Source: Bemisia tabaci
Taxonomy: Eukaryota > Arthropoda > Insecta > Hemiptera > Aleyrodidae
Assembly (NCBI RefSeq): GCF_918797505.1
Contig: NC_092796.1
Location: 33,861,325-33,925,324 of the forward strand
DNA: 64,000 nucleotides
Direction: 5' to 3'
Shown: positions 13,201 to 24,600 of the stretch, piece after piece
How the letters are laid out: each line of letters begins with the position of its first letter
Position numbering within the stretch: the stretch's first letter is position 1
The notes under the pieces: generated by a model
The model's input: the letters and a program-made list of their open reading frames with translations, nothing else
The model's database searches: none
Told to the model about the DNA's origin: nothing
Position numbers and translations under genes: made by a program

Positions 13201-16200
13201 AAAATCCATTCGGTAGATATATTCTGAGAAAAAAACCACACAAAGTGTTTTGATTTCTACATTGCAGGGATAGGCACAACCGACTCCTTTAAATGTATAT
13301 GCTGCGGGCTTATCTAGGGACTAGCAGCTATTGGTAGCCGCAAAAAATCGTGAAAATCAACCCAGTAGAACGGTAGAATGAACTGTGTCAAAAAATGAAA
13401 ATGTATGGGGGACCAGAGAGCTTATAGTAAGGATTTCTGGCTCACTTATAGGAGCACCCTCGTACTATATCTGACTTGCCCCCAAAACGCCTATCTGCAT
13501 AAGATAACTAATGACGCATACGCCGATTCTGGAATGAGCCAGAAATAATGGTTCCTACTTCTCGCAAAATGTTGTCCATTTAAGATCTAAAAGTTAGCTA
13601 TAATGTCTCTATTACTTGTACTACGTTTGTACCGAAAAAAACTTTGTGAAAATGGATTAAACCCAAAGAAACTATGTAGCAATGCAGCATGCACATAGTT
13701 CCTTTGATTTTCTTTATTTGCATACAGTTCCATTTAACATAAATGCGTCTATTTACGGTACATTCTCTCGGTTCTACCCTCATTTTCAGATTGTGTAAAG
13801 CAATAATTTATTTTATTTTTTATTTTTTTTTATTTTTTATTTTTACTTTTACTGTTACTATGAGACTCCACATTTCATGGTTCACTTTCAAATTGTGCAG
13901 GATTTAGAAGACTTCATGAGCGGAGCGAAACATGGTGTCATTTTCTTCAGCTTAGGCTCCAACTTCTTGAGCAAACACATGTCCGACGAAAAAAAACAGA
14001 TGTTCCTTGAAGCGTTCAGGCAAATTCCGCAAAGAGTCGTGTGGAAATACGAAGATGAGACGTTACAGAACATACCACAAAATGTCCTCGTCAAAAAGTG
14101 GTGTCCGCAGACTGACATTTTAGGTAAGACACGAGCATGGGAAACATATTATCGAACAGATTTAAACGCTTGCAAGTAGGAATCTTTGGATACGTTCGTA
14201 GTCATTAAATTATCCAGGTATGACCATTGTCGAAAAGGCGCGAAGTATACCGCCGGAGGTTGAACCGCGAAACGGTCAAAAAGTAGACTCCGCAACAATG
14301 TTTAAATTTTTGAGCGAAACGAAAACAGAATTTTTGAAAATTCATTATTAGAATTGGTATAATGCCAGCCTATCAAGTTTTGTTAATAAAACTAAGGGAC
14401 AAGTTAATGTAAGGAATATAGCACTAATGGGTTGGTGGTTATACACATTTCACAACTCCCGCGAAAATTATATTTAAAGGTATTCAAAATTGAGTCGAAT
14501 GCAAAAACATTAGCAATATCACTTTACATTGGAAGCATTCGATATAAATTCCTAGCTTGTTAAGTATGTGATTTGACTCAAATGATAGACTTGGATAGTC
14601 AGTCTGTTAAAGCTGGACGTTTGAATTGACGGCATGGTCAAATTCAATGTTTCAGTCAGGAGTTCTTAATAGAGCATTCAATTGACTTATCAAGTTTTAC
14701 ATGAACTAGCTATGAAGTAATTAATAACTAGGGTCGGTACTTAAATGCTGAAAAGGGGAAAAAATTTCGATTGATTGGGAATGCCAACATTTTTCGTCGA
14801 CAAAATCGAAGTTTTCAGTCAAAAGAATCGCGTTTCAGTTCGGATGACTCACTAAAACCCACTAAAACCTTAAGAGGCCATGCTAAAACCTTCTTCCTTC
14901 ACCGAAAAACTTGGTTATCTGAACCAAAATTTATTTTTATGACTGAAATCTTGGGTTACTCGAACTGCAGACTTTGATGCTCCACGTGAGTCGAGCTGTT
15001 TTTCAGCGAGTAGGTATGTGGCTCTTGTTTTTTGATGGTGATAAAGTCCAGAAAATCGTGATCATTTCTCTAATTTGTTGCAGGTCACAATAAAACGGTT
15101 TTGTTCATGACCCATAATGGTTATTTGAGCACACAAGAGTCACTTTACAACGGGATTCCAATGCTGGGTATACCTATAGTAGTGGATCAATTTATAAACA
15201 ATAAAAAGTTGACCAAAGCTGGAGTGGCACTTAGATTGGATCTCAAGGATATCAAAAGCGCAGATCAAATAAAGGAGAAAATCACGACCATATTAAACAA
15301 TCCGAGGTATGTTATTCGTTCATAAAAAAATTTCGAACTGAATCGTATCTTCTATAATATAAAATCATATGAGTAACATGTAACGCACAACATCTGAGGC
15401 GCAAAGCGTTTCAGAAAGTTGGACTGCGAAGTAGTCAGGGGGCGCGGCGCCCTGGTGAACATAAACATACATAAGTTACAGAATTATTTATCTCTGCGGA
15501 GTGGAAAAATTACAATAAATGGTGCCAAAGACGTCAGACTTTGAGCAGTTAAACTCCCTAATCAAAAGTTTCAATAACACTCACATGTTGGAAAATAATT
15601 TCCTGTTATTTTGGAAAGACAGGGGCAAAAACACTTTAAACAGAACAATTAACAGACAAAATTAATTTATTTGATACCTTACTGAGACGTGACGCCATTG
15701 AGTATTCTAAATTATTCCATGATATTGCATGAGACTAAAAATTGTACGTCATCAGCAAAAGTATTCATACCTATTTACGGAGTTGAAGAGTTCCTCATCT
15801 TCAAACTTGAGTGCTTACAGAAACGCACTTTTACGAATTTCTTTTTCGGACATACCACTTCTACTGGATGATGCCCACTTATATGCATATTCACAACGGT
15901 ACGCGTTCAAAGTAACACAGACGTGCAACATAATTGGATTTTCTATCCGAGTAAGAATATTTGATTATCTGCTTAGGCATTCCAGGAAATGCCTCAGTTG
16001 CCTTTTTGTATCTGATTGATACAATGGAGTTAGGTTTCAGATATTTATAGTATATAATAGTGCTTATCTAAATTTGCCAAAAATTTTTAAAAAATAATAT
16101 TTATGTTTAACTTGTTGGTATTACTTAATGATTGTTAAAGTTAATAATCTACTATAGCAATTGTAAACGCAAAATGTAGCAAATTTGTAGCAATTGTGTA

Positions 16201-17327
16201 GCTTTGCACGTGTCAGGGATTTGCATTTAAGTACTTCTACTTAAGTAAAATCTCGCGAAAAACATGATGGTTCCATTGGTTTTCTCTGAAATCAACTCTC
16301 ACGCTAATAAAGAGCTCTCAAATCAGGCCGAAATGGAAGGAATATCCCGGCTAAGTTGAGATTCCATCTTTATATCTGGTCAATCTCTCCGAGCAAGTAG
16401 GGCAAACAAATCATAGGGTTGTCGTGGTTTCAACTTATGTATTTGCTTATCTTTGCATGGAGAGTTCGACTTGATATAGAGGTGGACTCTCGAAGGAACG
16501 TGCGATATCCCCTCCATTACGATCGACAGCTCTTTTTGGAGCTTGGGAGTTAATTTTAGAGAACACCGGTGGCACCATTGAATTTTTGCGAAATTTTACA
16601 AAAGAAAAATTACACTTAAAACGCAAATCCTTGGTCCGACAATGATGTATACAGAATGTACTTGTGCAAAAAACTTCAAAATCACAAGTTGAAAAATTCT
16701 GACTGTACGAGTTTGAACAATCACGCAAGACACAGTGCGGACGGCGGCGCGCGGCGCAGAACGGGTGTTAGTGCCTGCAAGCCTTCGTGGATACTTCACG
16801 CATTGCGCGTACGGCAGCGCCCCGGCGCAGAGCACATGTTAGTGCCTGCAAGCCTGCATGGATACTTCCCGCATTGCACGTACACCACACCACCACACCA
16901 TAGCTTCATTCTGCCTGTGTCCTCTTTGTCTATCAATTTCAATAATCAGCCCGCTGGTCACGATCACTCTAGCTGAGTACTGACGCATCCTTACAGTAAA
17001 AGGTTCAAACTGTTTCTTATTTTAGTTTTCTTTATGATTTTCCGCAGCTTCCGGGAAAAAGCGCAACAGATGTCGGTGCTTTTCCGGGATCGGCCGATGA
17101 ATCCCCTGGACACGGCAATCTACTGGATCGAGTACGTGTTGCGGCACAAGGGAGCCAAGCAGCTGAGGGTGGCCAGTCTCGACTTGGCCTGGTACCAGTA
17201 CTACCTCCTCGACATCTATTTCGCCATCGCTGCCGCATTCTTCGCGGTCTACTATGCTTTGGCCAGGATCTTTCGGTCGATATTCAGTACAGAAACAAAG
17301 CAAAAAACAAAGCAGAAGAAAACGTAA
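7237..17327 (+). CDS. UDP-glycosyltransferase UGT-2, complete six-exon gene, 517 aa
   Basis: Exons: 7237-7389, 8418-8679, 12268-12680, 13901-14123, 15084-15306, 17048-17327 (1554 bp with stop). All introns are GT...AG and phases run 0,1,0,1,2. Residues 1-20 form a signal peptide. H34 (SSGSH) fits the family's catalytic His and D137 (LILFD) its partner Asp. The signature in exon 5 (about 358-387) includes THNG, STQES, GIPMLGIP and DQF, and binds the UDP-sugar. The C-terminal exon has FRDRP, PLDTAIYW, one transmembrane helix and a lysine-rich tail ending KQKKT, consistent with ER retrieval. Length is usual for insect UGTs. The ATG lies directly after a TTTCAG, so a 5' UTR intron is possible. 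Introns 2 (3.6 kb) and 5 (1.7 kb) are swollen by transposons. Tandem paralogues lie on both sides. Likely role: conjugation of small lipophilic compounds; the substrate cannot be read from sequence. Confidence 0.93.
9606..10157. mobile_element. Foldback MITE family B, copy 2 (inverted relative to copy 1)
   Basis: Starts AATGGACCACTAGACAGGG and ends CTTGTCTAGTGATACATT. Its internal order is the reverse complement of the copy at 2129-2682. It sits in UGT-2 intron 2. Confidence 0.82.
10586..11568. mobile_element. Mariner-derived foldback palindrome
   Basis: 983 bp, ending in CGAGGGCTGTCCCAAAAG and its reverse complement and flanked by TA on both sides, the Tc1/mariner target-site duplication. 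The two arms (about 10586-11035 and 11127-11568) are nearly perfect inverted copies around a ~90-bp unpaired centre. The arms match what a mariner end plus its transposase-gene flank would look like (the stretch around TTTTTGCCACCGTTTCTTCA), duplicated head to head. No intact transposase. Lies in UGT-2 intron 2. Confidence 0.85.
11587..11966. mobile_element. hAT-like MITE with perfect 8-bp target duplication
   Basis: 380 bp. The ends (TAGAGTACCTGTATAGGGAG and complement) are perfect inverted repeats for 24 bp. The flanks at 11579-11586 and 11967-11974 are both GGCGCGGC. An 8-bp duplication is typical of hAT elements (P elements also make 8 bp). It inserted 18 bp from the mariner-derived palindrome. 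Confidence 0.88.
12703..12910. mobile_element. Palindromic MITE in UGT-2 intron 3
   Basis: Ends CACTGAAAAAAGTGG and TTTTGTTCAGTG. Inside, TTAGCACCTAGGATGTC pairs with GACATGCTAGCTGTGCTAA, and AGTGTCTAGTGATCC with GGATCACCAGACAC. Noncoding. Confidence 0.75.
16255..16595. repeat. Inverted-repeat element in UGT-2 intron 5
   Basis: CATGATGGTTCCATTGG and TCTCTGAAATCAACTCTC near the left end reappear inverted near 16540-16590. A related half lies at about 19920-19992. Noncoding dispersed repeat. Confidence 0.55.
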
Positions 17328-18229
17328 TCTCTCGGTGATTCAGACGTGAACCAGTTCATTTTACGAACTTTGAGGGGGAAATAATTGTTGAAAAGATTGT
17401 TAATTTTGAAGGAAAATTCTCACTTCGGTTTTGAGGAAAGATTCCTCGTTTTGCTTCTTCTTCTTCCTGCTGGATACGCGTCTCCGATTTAAAGATTTTC
17501 TTTTTTTTAATGATTTTTATTTAAATGAGATTATTTTGATTGTCAAAGCATATTTAGTTTCAAAACACAAATTCCTTATAAGCCATAAAAAAAAGAAAAA
17601 AGAAAGAAAATACAAATGATGACAATCCAAGTAAAAATACATTTCCTTCACCTGAATGACACTTGTTTTCAAATCAAAAACATCTTTTCAAGCAAACATT
17701 TATCATTTATCAATTTTTTTAAAAAAAGACTATTATCATCATATTTTTCAAAGAATCGATAAAATTTGAAACAATGCCGTCCCATCAAAATAATACTACC
17801 GGCACTCAAAGTCCTGCGTGATCTCATGTTATCCGGTGCAACGAGGTAGTCGAATTAAGCACGTATCTGAAAGACGTTCTGTGTAGAGATGGAGGCATAT
17901 TATTATGTTAGATTCCAATTATGAATGGACGAAATGAATACGCTGGTTTCATTGGATGAGATTATTTGGTAACCAACAGGAGTGTACATATTGTATAAAT
18001 TAAATTTAAGCTCGAAATGTATATTGTAAAATAAATTTGTATACATTACAAATGTCATGACTTCGATTTTTTAGATAATGAAATGCAGTGAATGGTCCAT
18101 TTTAGTCTTGAATCTTAGGAAATATCAGTGAAACCGTTAAAAAATGACCAACAGTTCTTTGCGGGCTGAACTTTAAAATGAATAGACACAGGGATAGACA
18201 AAGAACTGAGCTATCCTACTGGTGGAACA

Positions 18230-18430
18230 TGGGTGGTTGTGATGGACTAAGAGGGGAAATGGTGGTAGCCAAAGTGCAATACCGCGTATCTTCTTATGCG
18301 ACAATGCAGGTTTCTTGTCATACTTTAGTTTTTCTGTGGCAAACTAGTGAATTAAATTTCTTGAAAACTTCCTTGATTTTACCTTATAAAAGCAGAGTAT
18401 TCCGTAGAAATTCAAGCAGTATACTTGACT
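18230..18430. repeat. Dispersed repeat family C, copy 2
   Basis: Shares CTTGTCATACTTTAG, TTCTTGAAAACTTCCTTGAT and GAGTATTCCGTAG with the copies at 2690-2890 and 37810-37985. From 17328 to 21659 no coding exon was recognised; the stretch holds this repeat, hairpins and a GC-rich island. Confidence 0.55.
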
Positions 18431-19061
18431 TGGTTTTATTCAAAACAAGGGGAAAGCTCTAATACGTTCATACTAAAGAAGCGCTCAGCTGTTTTCTACG
18501 TAGGCGCGTTTTTACTCGTAAGAAGATGAACACCGTTGAGTCAAAGAACTCGCCTCACCAAAATTTCAACTATCAATTTTGAGAAAACTACACTACCGCT
18601 AAAAAAAACTAAAGTATAGAAAAACAATTATCGTCCTCCGTGCCTTGACATCAGAAGCATTAAATAAAAGTATCACAGATTAATCTATTCTAAATATGTT
18701 AGACCCCTCTTCGCCATCTTGTTGTTAAGCTGGCGCGTCATTTGAACGCATTGCCACTGGTATACTAGAATTCTAGAGGCAGGTTCAAAACAAAAAGCGT
18801 TCCCTATCAACTGGAGGGTTTAAAAATAAAGATTTTGACACATCGCAATGGAGATACGTCGTTTCACACTGTAGCCATCGATGTCACCGAACATTTCTTC
18901 TCTGCGCTGCCTTTGAATCCAACAATTTTACCTCGGCTTTTTCTCATTGTCAGAGGCGGAGAAGTGCCAGTGAGAAATTGGCAGTACATCAACGGCATTT
19001 CGTAATCCCGACTCGATACCCGGGTAAGTAAATACACATCAACGACACTCAGACAGATAGT

Positions 19062-19172
19062 TCGTCGCTCCTCTGACGTAAGGGCGTATCTCTTTTTGCA
19101 AGTGAGCCCTGCAAAGCATAGAGTTATATGGAGAAAAGGGCTCACGTAGAAATCAGGATACGCCTTATTACG
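19062..19172. repeat. Hairpin repeat family E, copy 1
   Basis: GTAAGGGCGTATCTC and AAGTGAGCC on the left pair with GGCTCACGTAGAAATC and GATACGCC on the right. Related sequences, each beside a CCAGAGGAGCGACG-type flank, lie at 20095-20222 and 57252-57358. Confidence 0.55.
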
Positions 19173-19239
19173 AACGAGTGCGAGCGGCGCGGCTTCAAGA
19201 GAGCTGACAAAAACCGCATATATCGTATTTAAAAGCATA

Positions 19240-19620
19240 TGAGTTAGGATGTTTTGGCTCGGCGGGGGAGAGACGCACGGGAGGCCGATAACGGCGCGTT
19301 ATTTGAGGTCAGCCGTTGATAATAATTACTCGTAATTATTCCGACATGACGGCGACGTATGTACGTTGTCCCGTCGAGCGCGTGCAGCCGTGCACTCGCA
19401 CTCCACATGTGCGGGTCCGCAGAGGTGCGTCGGCTCCTCGGCCGTGTGACGTCACGCGCCGCGTTTCTCGAACGGATTACGTCATCAGTGCGGAAAATTC
19501 GCCGGCGCGGTTTTTGAGAGGTTAGGTTTGATGTTCGGTAGTGTAGGTAGTGCGGGAAGGCGGAAAAGCCCGGTGAATGGTGAGTTGGTTGATTTCGTAA
19601 CGCGGCGGGAGGGGGTTGAG
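19240..19620. promoter_or_regulatory. GC- and CpG-rich island with CRE palindrome, no assigned gene
   Basis: Far richer in GC and CpG than its surroundings. Contains the perfect CRE palindrome TGACGTCA at 19447-19454 and a second half-site type (TTACGTCA) about 30 bp on. It could be a promoter or an unspliced first exon, but UGT-3's ATG is 2 kb downstream and nothing joins them. A transposon remnant is equally possible. Confidence 0.35.
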
Positions 19621-19739
19621 TGCTTTTATAGTGAGATGGTCACTGAGGATCCAATTTCTGATTGGTTGAGACATCTTACGCTCGATTAAGCGTTAAAGGT
19701 CCAAATAAATGGCAAATTTTGGCCGCCCGGATGATTGGA

Positions 19740-19770
19740 AATGATAGATAGATACCGATAGATAGATAGA
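19740..19770. repeat. GATA microsatellite
   Basis: Short imperfect (GATA)n run. Confidence 0.8.
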
Positions 19771-20094
19771 ATTATTGATGCATACAGCCTATAGTAAAAA
19801 GCTCTGGCACAAGTCAAATTCACAATTTATACATCAATTACAACAATTTAAACAAAATAACTGGAGATGTTGCATGTGTGAGGAATTTGCGATTTGACTA
19901 TTGATTATTATGTAAAAGTTCGTGAGAAACACGATGGTGCCACTGGTTTTCTCTGAAATCAACTCCCAGCTCAAAAAAGCTCTCAAGTTGACGATCCGAA
20001 TCTGTTGATCGGATCTGTCCGAATTGCAGAATGCAGTCCAAGTGTAGAGTGGGGGAGGAAACCTAGTAACATCATTTTTGTATGCGGGGGAAAT

Positions 20095-20222
20095 ATCGTC
20101 ACCCCTTTGAAATAAGGAAGTATCTCAATTCCAACGTGTGCCTTAGCTGTTTTACGCATAAATCCACGCTTTGGGGGCTCCTCATACAGAAATCGAGATA
20201 CGCCCTTACGCCAGAGGAGCGA
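20095..20222. repeat. Hairpin repeat family E, copy 2
   Basis: Ends in ATCGAGATACGCCCTTACGC then CAGAGGAGCGACG, matching the repeats at 19062-19172 and 57252-57358. Confidence 0.5.
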
Positions 20223-21242
20223 CGATACGTGCATTGCTGCAGCTACAACATTTCTCACAAAATAAAAAGGACCCAGAATCCAACATTTCCACTTGATTAG
20301 AGTGTCTCCTGAACGATGAACTTGAGCAAATTAAATTCCTTTATCGAAAAATACGTGAAGATTATTTGACGAAACTAAAGCAATTGACGACCATCCCGGC
20401 ACATGTGACAGGCTTTGCAAAACTGAATCTTATCTTTTCTGGATTGATTGAAACTGAAACTTCAAGTATAGGGTAAATGAAACAAAAGCATAGTTGAGAC
20501 TTCAACTGCGGGTCTACTTATTCGACTGAAAATCCTACTTACAGAAAACCCAGTAGGTGCCTATTAGCATTATGTTGACTAAGAATTATCAAATTCAGCT
20601 GAAAAAGTGCGCTTACGTTGATGTATTTTTGTATTGTATTGCATTTTAAAGTCGGCAATCCGATTTCTGTAGAAGTATTCGGTGCAATATAAGAAAAAAA
20701 TTCACGGAAATGGCTACTCCAAGTCAAGTTTTGATTGAAAACAATGACACATTGCCACAGCACCATGACTACATTTTAGGAAGTCATTTGTCTAGGTATG
20801 GGGGATTAGATTTCAGAGAAAGAGTCGATTATGTTCTGTTGCGGTATATTAAACTGCCTGAGCAATTCAGGAGCCACCGCTGTAGCCTATGCGATAAAAT
20901 TTACGAAAACATTTAAATTAAAAACATTAAAATTAAAATCCGACGTTGCCGATCTTTGAGGTTCTAATATCACTCAAAAAATGACGATTCGTAGTTATTT
21001 TTGATAAATATTGATATTATTATATGAAATTTCAGAATAATAGAAACGAAAAAAAATATAGTTGAACTATGCAAACGATTAGTTTCTCCTTGCTCAATGA
21101 ACTTTTTCGGGAAAACGTTCGATGAATTACTCTATTTTCAATCTATAATTATCAGTTTATTGCGTGATTCATCTAATAAGTTTGAGGTTAGATTTTTCGT
21201 ATTAGAAACCGAAATGCCATTCGAGACTAAATACAAAGAGTT

Positions 21243-21496
21243 ATAGCCGCGCTTATAAGAAAGCCGTATGAGCAGTCGAATGTTGTAAAACGTCCTCTCA
21301 AAAAAGATTTATTTGTGAAGAAAATTCTTAATATTTTTCCTTGAAATTTGCAGATATTTTAGATCAAATTACGGACGAAATCCACTGAAAAATCTGAAGA
21401 AAAATATTCAAAAATTTTCCTGAAAATTTGTGATTTGTCGAAAGAAATTTGGCAACGCTTGAAGGCTCATACAGCGTTCTTCCTCAGCACAGCAGT
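21243..21496. mobile_element. MITE family A, copy 4 (degenerate left end)
   Basis: The right end reads CATACAGCGTTCTTCCTCAG then CACAGCAGT. The interior aligns with the copies at 41-296 and 3759-4004 (for example TGGCAACGCTTGAAGGCTCA). Ends 163 bp before the UGT-3 start codon, so it may sit in its proximal promoter. Confidence 0.72.
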
Positions 21497-21659
21497 ATGG
21501 TGGTGTAGTTTTTCGCACATATTAGTTCTGCCAATTATCAAGAGGATTCCGGCAGTATCATTGTGGCTTTTAAATATAAAGTAGAAACTACGTTTTACAC
21601 AGGATACCTTATACATATTTGGACCTACAAGATATTTTAAGAAGTCTCAAAAGTAAGAC

Positions 21660-24600
21660 ATGTGGACACACATTTTGAGTTTAGCAGTGATTCTCATTGT
21701 TGACAAAAGCTCTTGCGCCCGGATTTTATCATTGATGACAGTGCCGGCTCACAGCCATGCATACTGGGCCTCCAACCTAATCGAAACTCTAGCCTCAAGA
21801 GGACACCAGGTAAGCACAAGAATCTCCATAAATATTTTCAATTTTCCAACCTGACAACCAAAAAAAAAAGAAAAAGAGAGAGACCTTCAACTAAACACAC
21901 CAGGTGGAAACTATTACTTTCGGAAATTCCAATTTCCTTATGAACAACTGGCTTACATTCAGCAACAAGGAACGACTGTTTCTAGCTAATTTCAGAAACA
22001 ACATTTATGCCATTGGTTACCCTATGCAGATACGCGCTTATATGGAGGAGCCAGAGATAGTGGTCCCTTATTGCAAAATGTATTCCAACTATGGGGCAAC
22101 AACATTCATCCACGTGGTACACCAGCATGGTTTTGGAGTTGAGCGACCTAATTCGCGAGACTCTTGTCACTCTAGTGGAGTCAGGATCGTTGACGAGGCA
22201 GTCGTTAAATTCGTGTTAATGATGATAACTTCGCATTTCTATGTTTGTTCATCGAAGCAACATCTGGTCGACTTGCAAGAGCATTGCCAGACAGGAAGAA
22301 TAGCCGGGCGCCTTCAATTTTTCGTCTATGCAACATGGACGGCCCTGGAGCTCGAATAGTTGTATCACCATAGTGCCGGCTGCTGCCCTACCTCTCAAAT
22401 GGATAATGAGTTTTGGTTGAAGTAATGAAACAAGTTTTCCAAACTTCAGCTTATTTGTAGGACGTCACCGTCAAGCGTTACGTGATTAATAAGGGGGCTT
22501 TAGAGTTGCGTTATAAAGCGTTACAAGAAGAGAGGGGTTTAAATATGCCAAAAAAGTGTGTTACGTCATTTATAAACACTCCCAAACCAAACTACTCTTA
22601 CGAGGAAATCTGTAAAACGAAGCTTGCGCGGCAAAGTCTTAAATATGAACATGTTATTTTGATTCTGACGGTTTTAAAACATTTTTGTCCCGGTACATAT
22701 TTAGATCGTGGCTTTGACGCCAGAATCGAAGACCTCATCGCACCCGAACGTGACGTCAGTATACTTGGAGGGAGGCTACGATGAGAAAGTTCTCTTCGAG
22801 CAGGACTTGGACAGCATCCCCCCCATCGAGGAGCCGACCGCCATGATGCATTTCCTCTTCAACTGGCTGGCCGACATGTGCCGAACTCTACTCCTATCCC
22901 CAGGTGAGTAAGGTTTTACATTCTGTTAAATTTGAATTTTTTGCTCAAATTGCGACAAAAATTAAATTAAAACAATTCCGGACCATCGTGCAGAATTTCC
23001 GCACTTTTTCAGTACTTCCAGACCGCCCTTAAAAAATCAGTGCCATGGCCGGACCTTCCGGAAACTTTGGACTTATACTGCCGTGCTAAGGAATAGCGCC
23101 GTAGGAACATTCGAGAATTGCCAAATTTCCTTCGGTAAAATGTTTATTTTTGAGTAAAGATATGTATATTTTTCCCTGAAATTTTCAAGAACTTAAGGTG
23201 AAATTGCGAACAAAATTATCTGAAAAATTGGATTGAAAATGTATAGAAGTTTACCAGGAAATTGTGTTTTTTCGAAGGAAATTTGGCAACGTCTGAAGGT
23301 TCATACAGCGTTCTTCCTTAGCACGGCAGTAGACACCCTGCGTTGTCTCCCACTCTCTCGCCTTTTCTCTCCTTGTTTTTTGAGTGTTGGTTTCGGGATT
23401 CCAGGCAACAAGCGGTTCATGGCGGACTACGCGGACGGTCATTTCGATCTGATCCTGACGGATTCGACGGGGAACGAGTGCTTCCTGAAATACGTGCACC
23501 TCTTCGGGTACCCGCCGGTCGTCTCCGTTGTGCCCTACGGCTCCCCGCAGTGGGTCAACGAGCTCGTCGGCAACTTCGCCAACCCCGCCTACGTCCCCAA
23601 CCAATTCACCAGCTTCACCGACCGCATGACCTTCGCAGAGAGACTCACCAACCTCTACGTCAACGTCTACTGCTCCCTCTTTCGATATTTTCGATATCTA
23701 CCTCGAAATGAAGTAAGTCGAAGGGGAAATTTGTCACTCTTTGTTTATGGTTGGCTGTGAGTCCCTTTGGAATGAAAGTCATTAAATCAACGTGGGGAAC
23801 AGTTTTCAAAACTCACAGGCGCCAACGCGCCAAATGCGCTTAAGAAATCGATCATGGCGCCTAAAAAAAGAAGGCTCTGCGCCAACGTGGCCCCTAAAAA
23901 TTGCCCCTTTCCCTCCAAAAAAAATTCCTAATTTTTCTGTTTGGTGATTTTTCGAAATTTCCCCACGAAATTTTCGGTTACTAGTTCTGTAATTAATACA
24001 TCTTGCGTCTAAATTTTCACTATGTGCGTCGTGGTATTTAGGCAAAAAGGCAATCTGGCCCCTAAAAAATCTTCAATGGCCCCTAAAAATCGAGGTTGAT
24101 GCGCCACATGGCTCCTGAAACTCAAAGGTAAGTTTCGAATACTGGTGGGGAAGGAAGGAATGTTCGGATGATCTTCGCAGAGAGACTCACCAACCTGTAC
24201 GTCAACGTCTACTGCTCCCTCTTTCAATATTTTCGATACCTACCTCGAAATGAAGTAAGTCGAGGGGGCAATTTTTCACTCCTTGTCTATCGTTGAACTG
24301 GAAAAAATTCCGGCCGTGAAAGTCGTGCTTACGCGCTGTATAGACGTACCATGAGCGTTCCGGGCACAGCACCCGGAGCAGTCGAAACTACGGCTCCAGC
24401 ATCCGGAACTTTCGGCATCTGAGCCCGGAACAGACGGTATGTCTATAAAGCCAGTATTTTTGCGTGTTAACAGTGTGGCTGTGAATCCATTTGGAATAAA
24501 AACCATTAAATCAAGTGATAATGATAGAATCAGGTAATAGTTTGTCGTCTCCAGGACGAAGAAGCCTAACTCCATTCTAAGATTGGCAAATTGACTCAAA

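Noticed and set aside
21904..22359. 151-codon ORF between UGT-3 exons 1 and 2
   Set aside because: It lies in intron 1, has no UGT or other domain, and part (around 22270-22350) resembles a dispersed repeat also seen near 32700.
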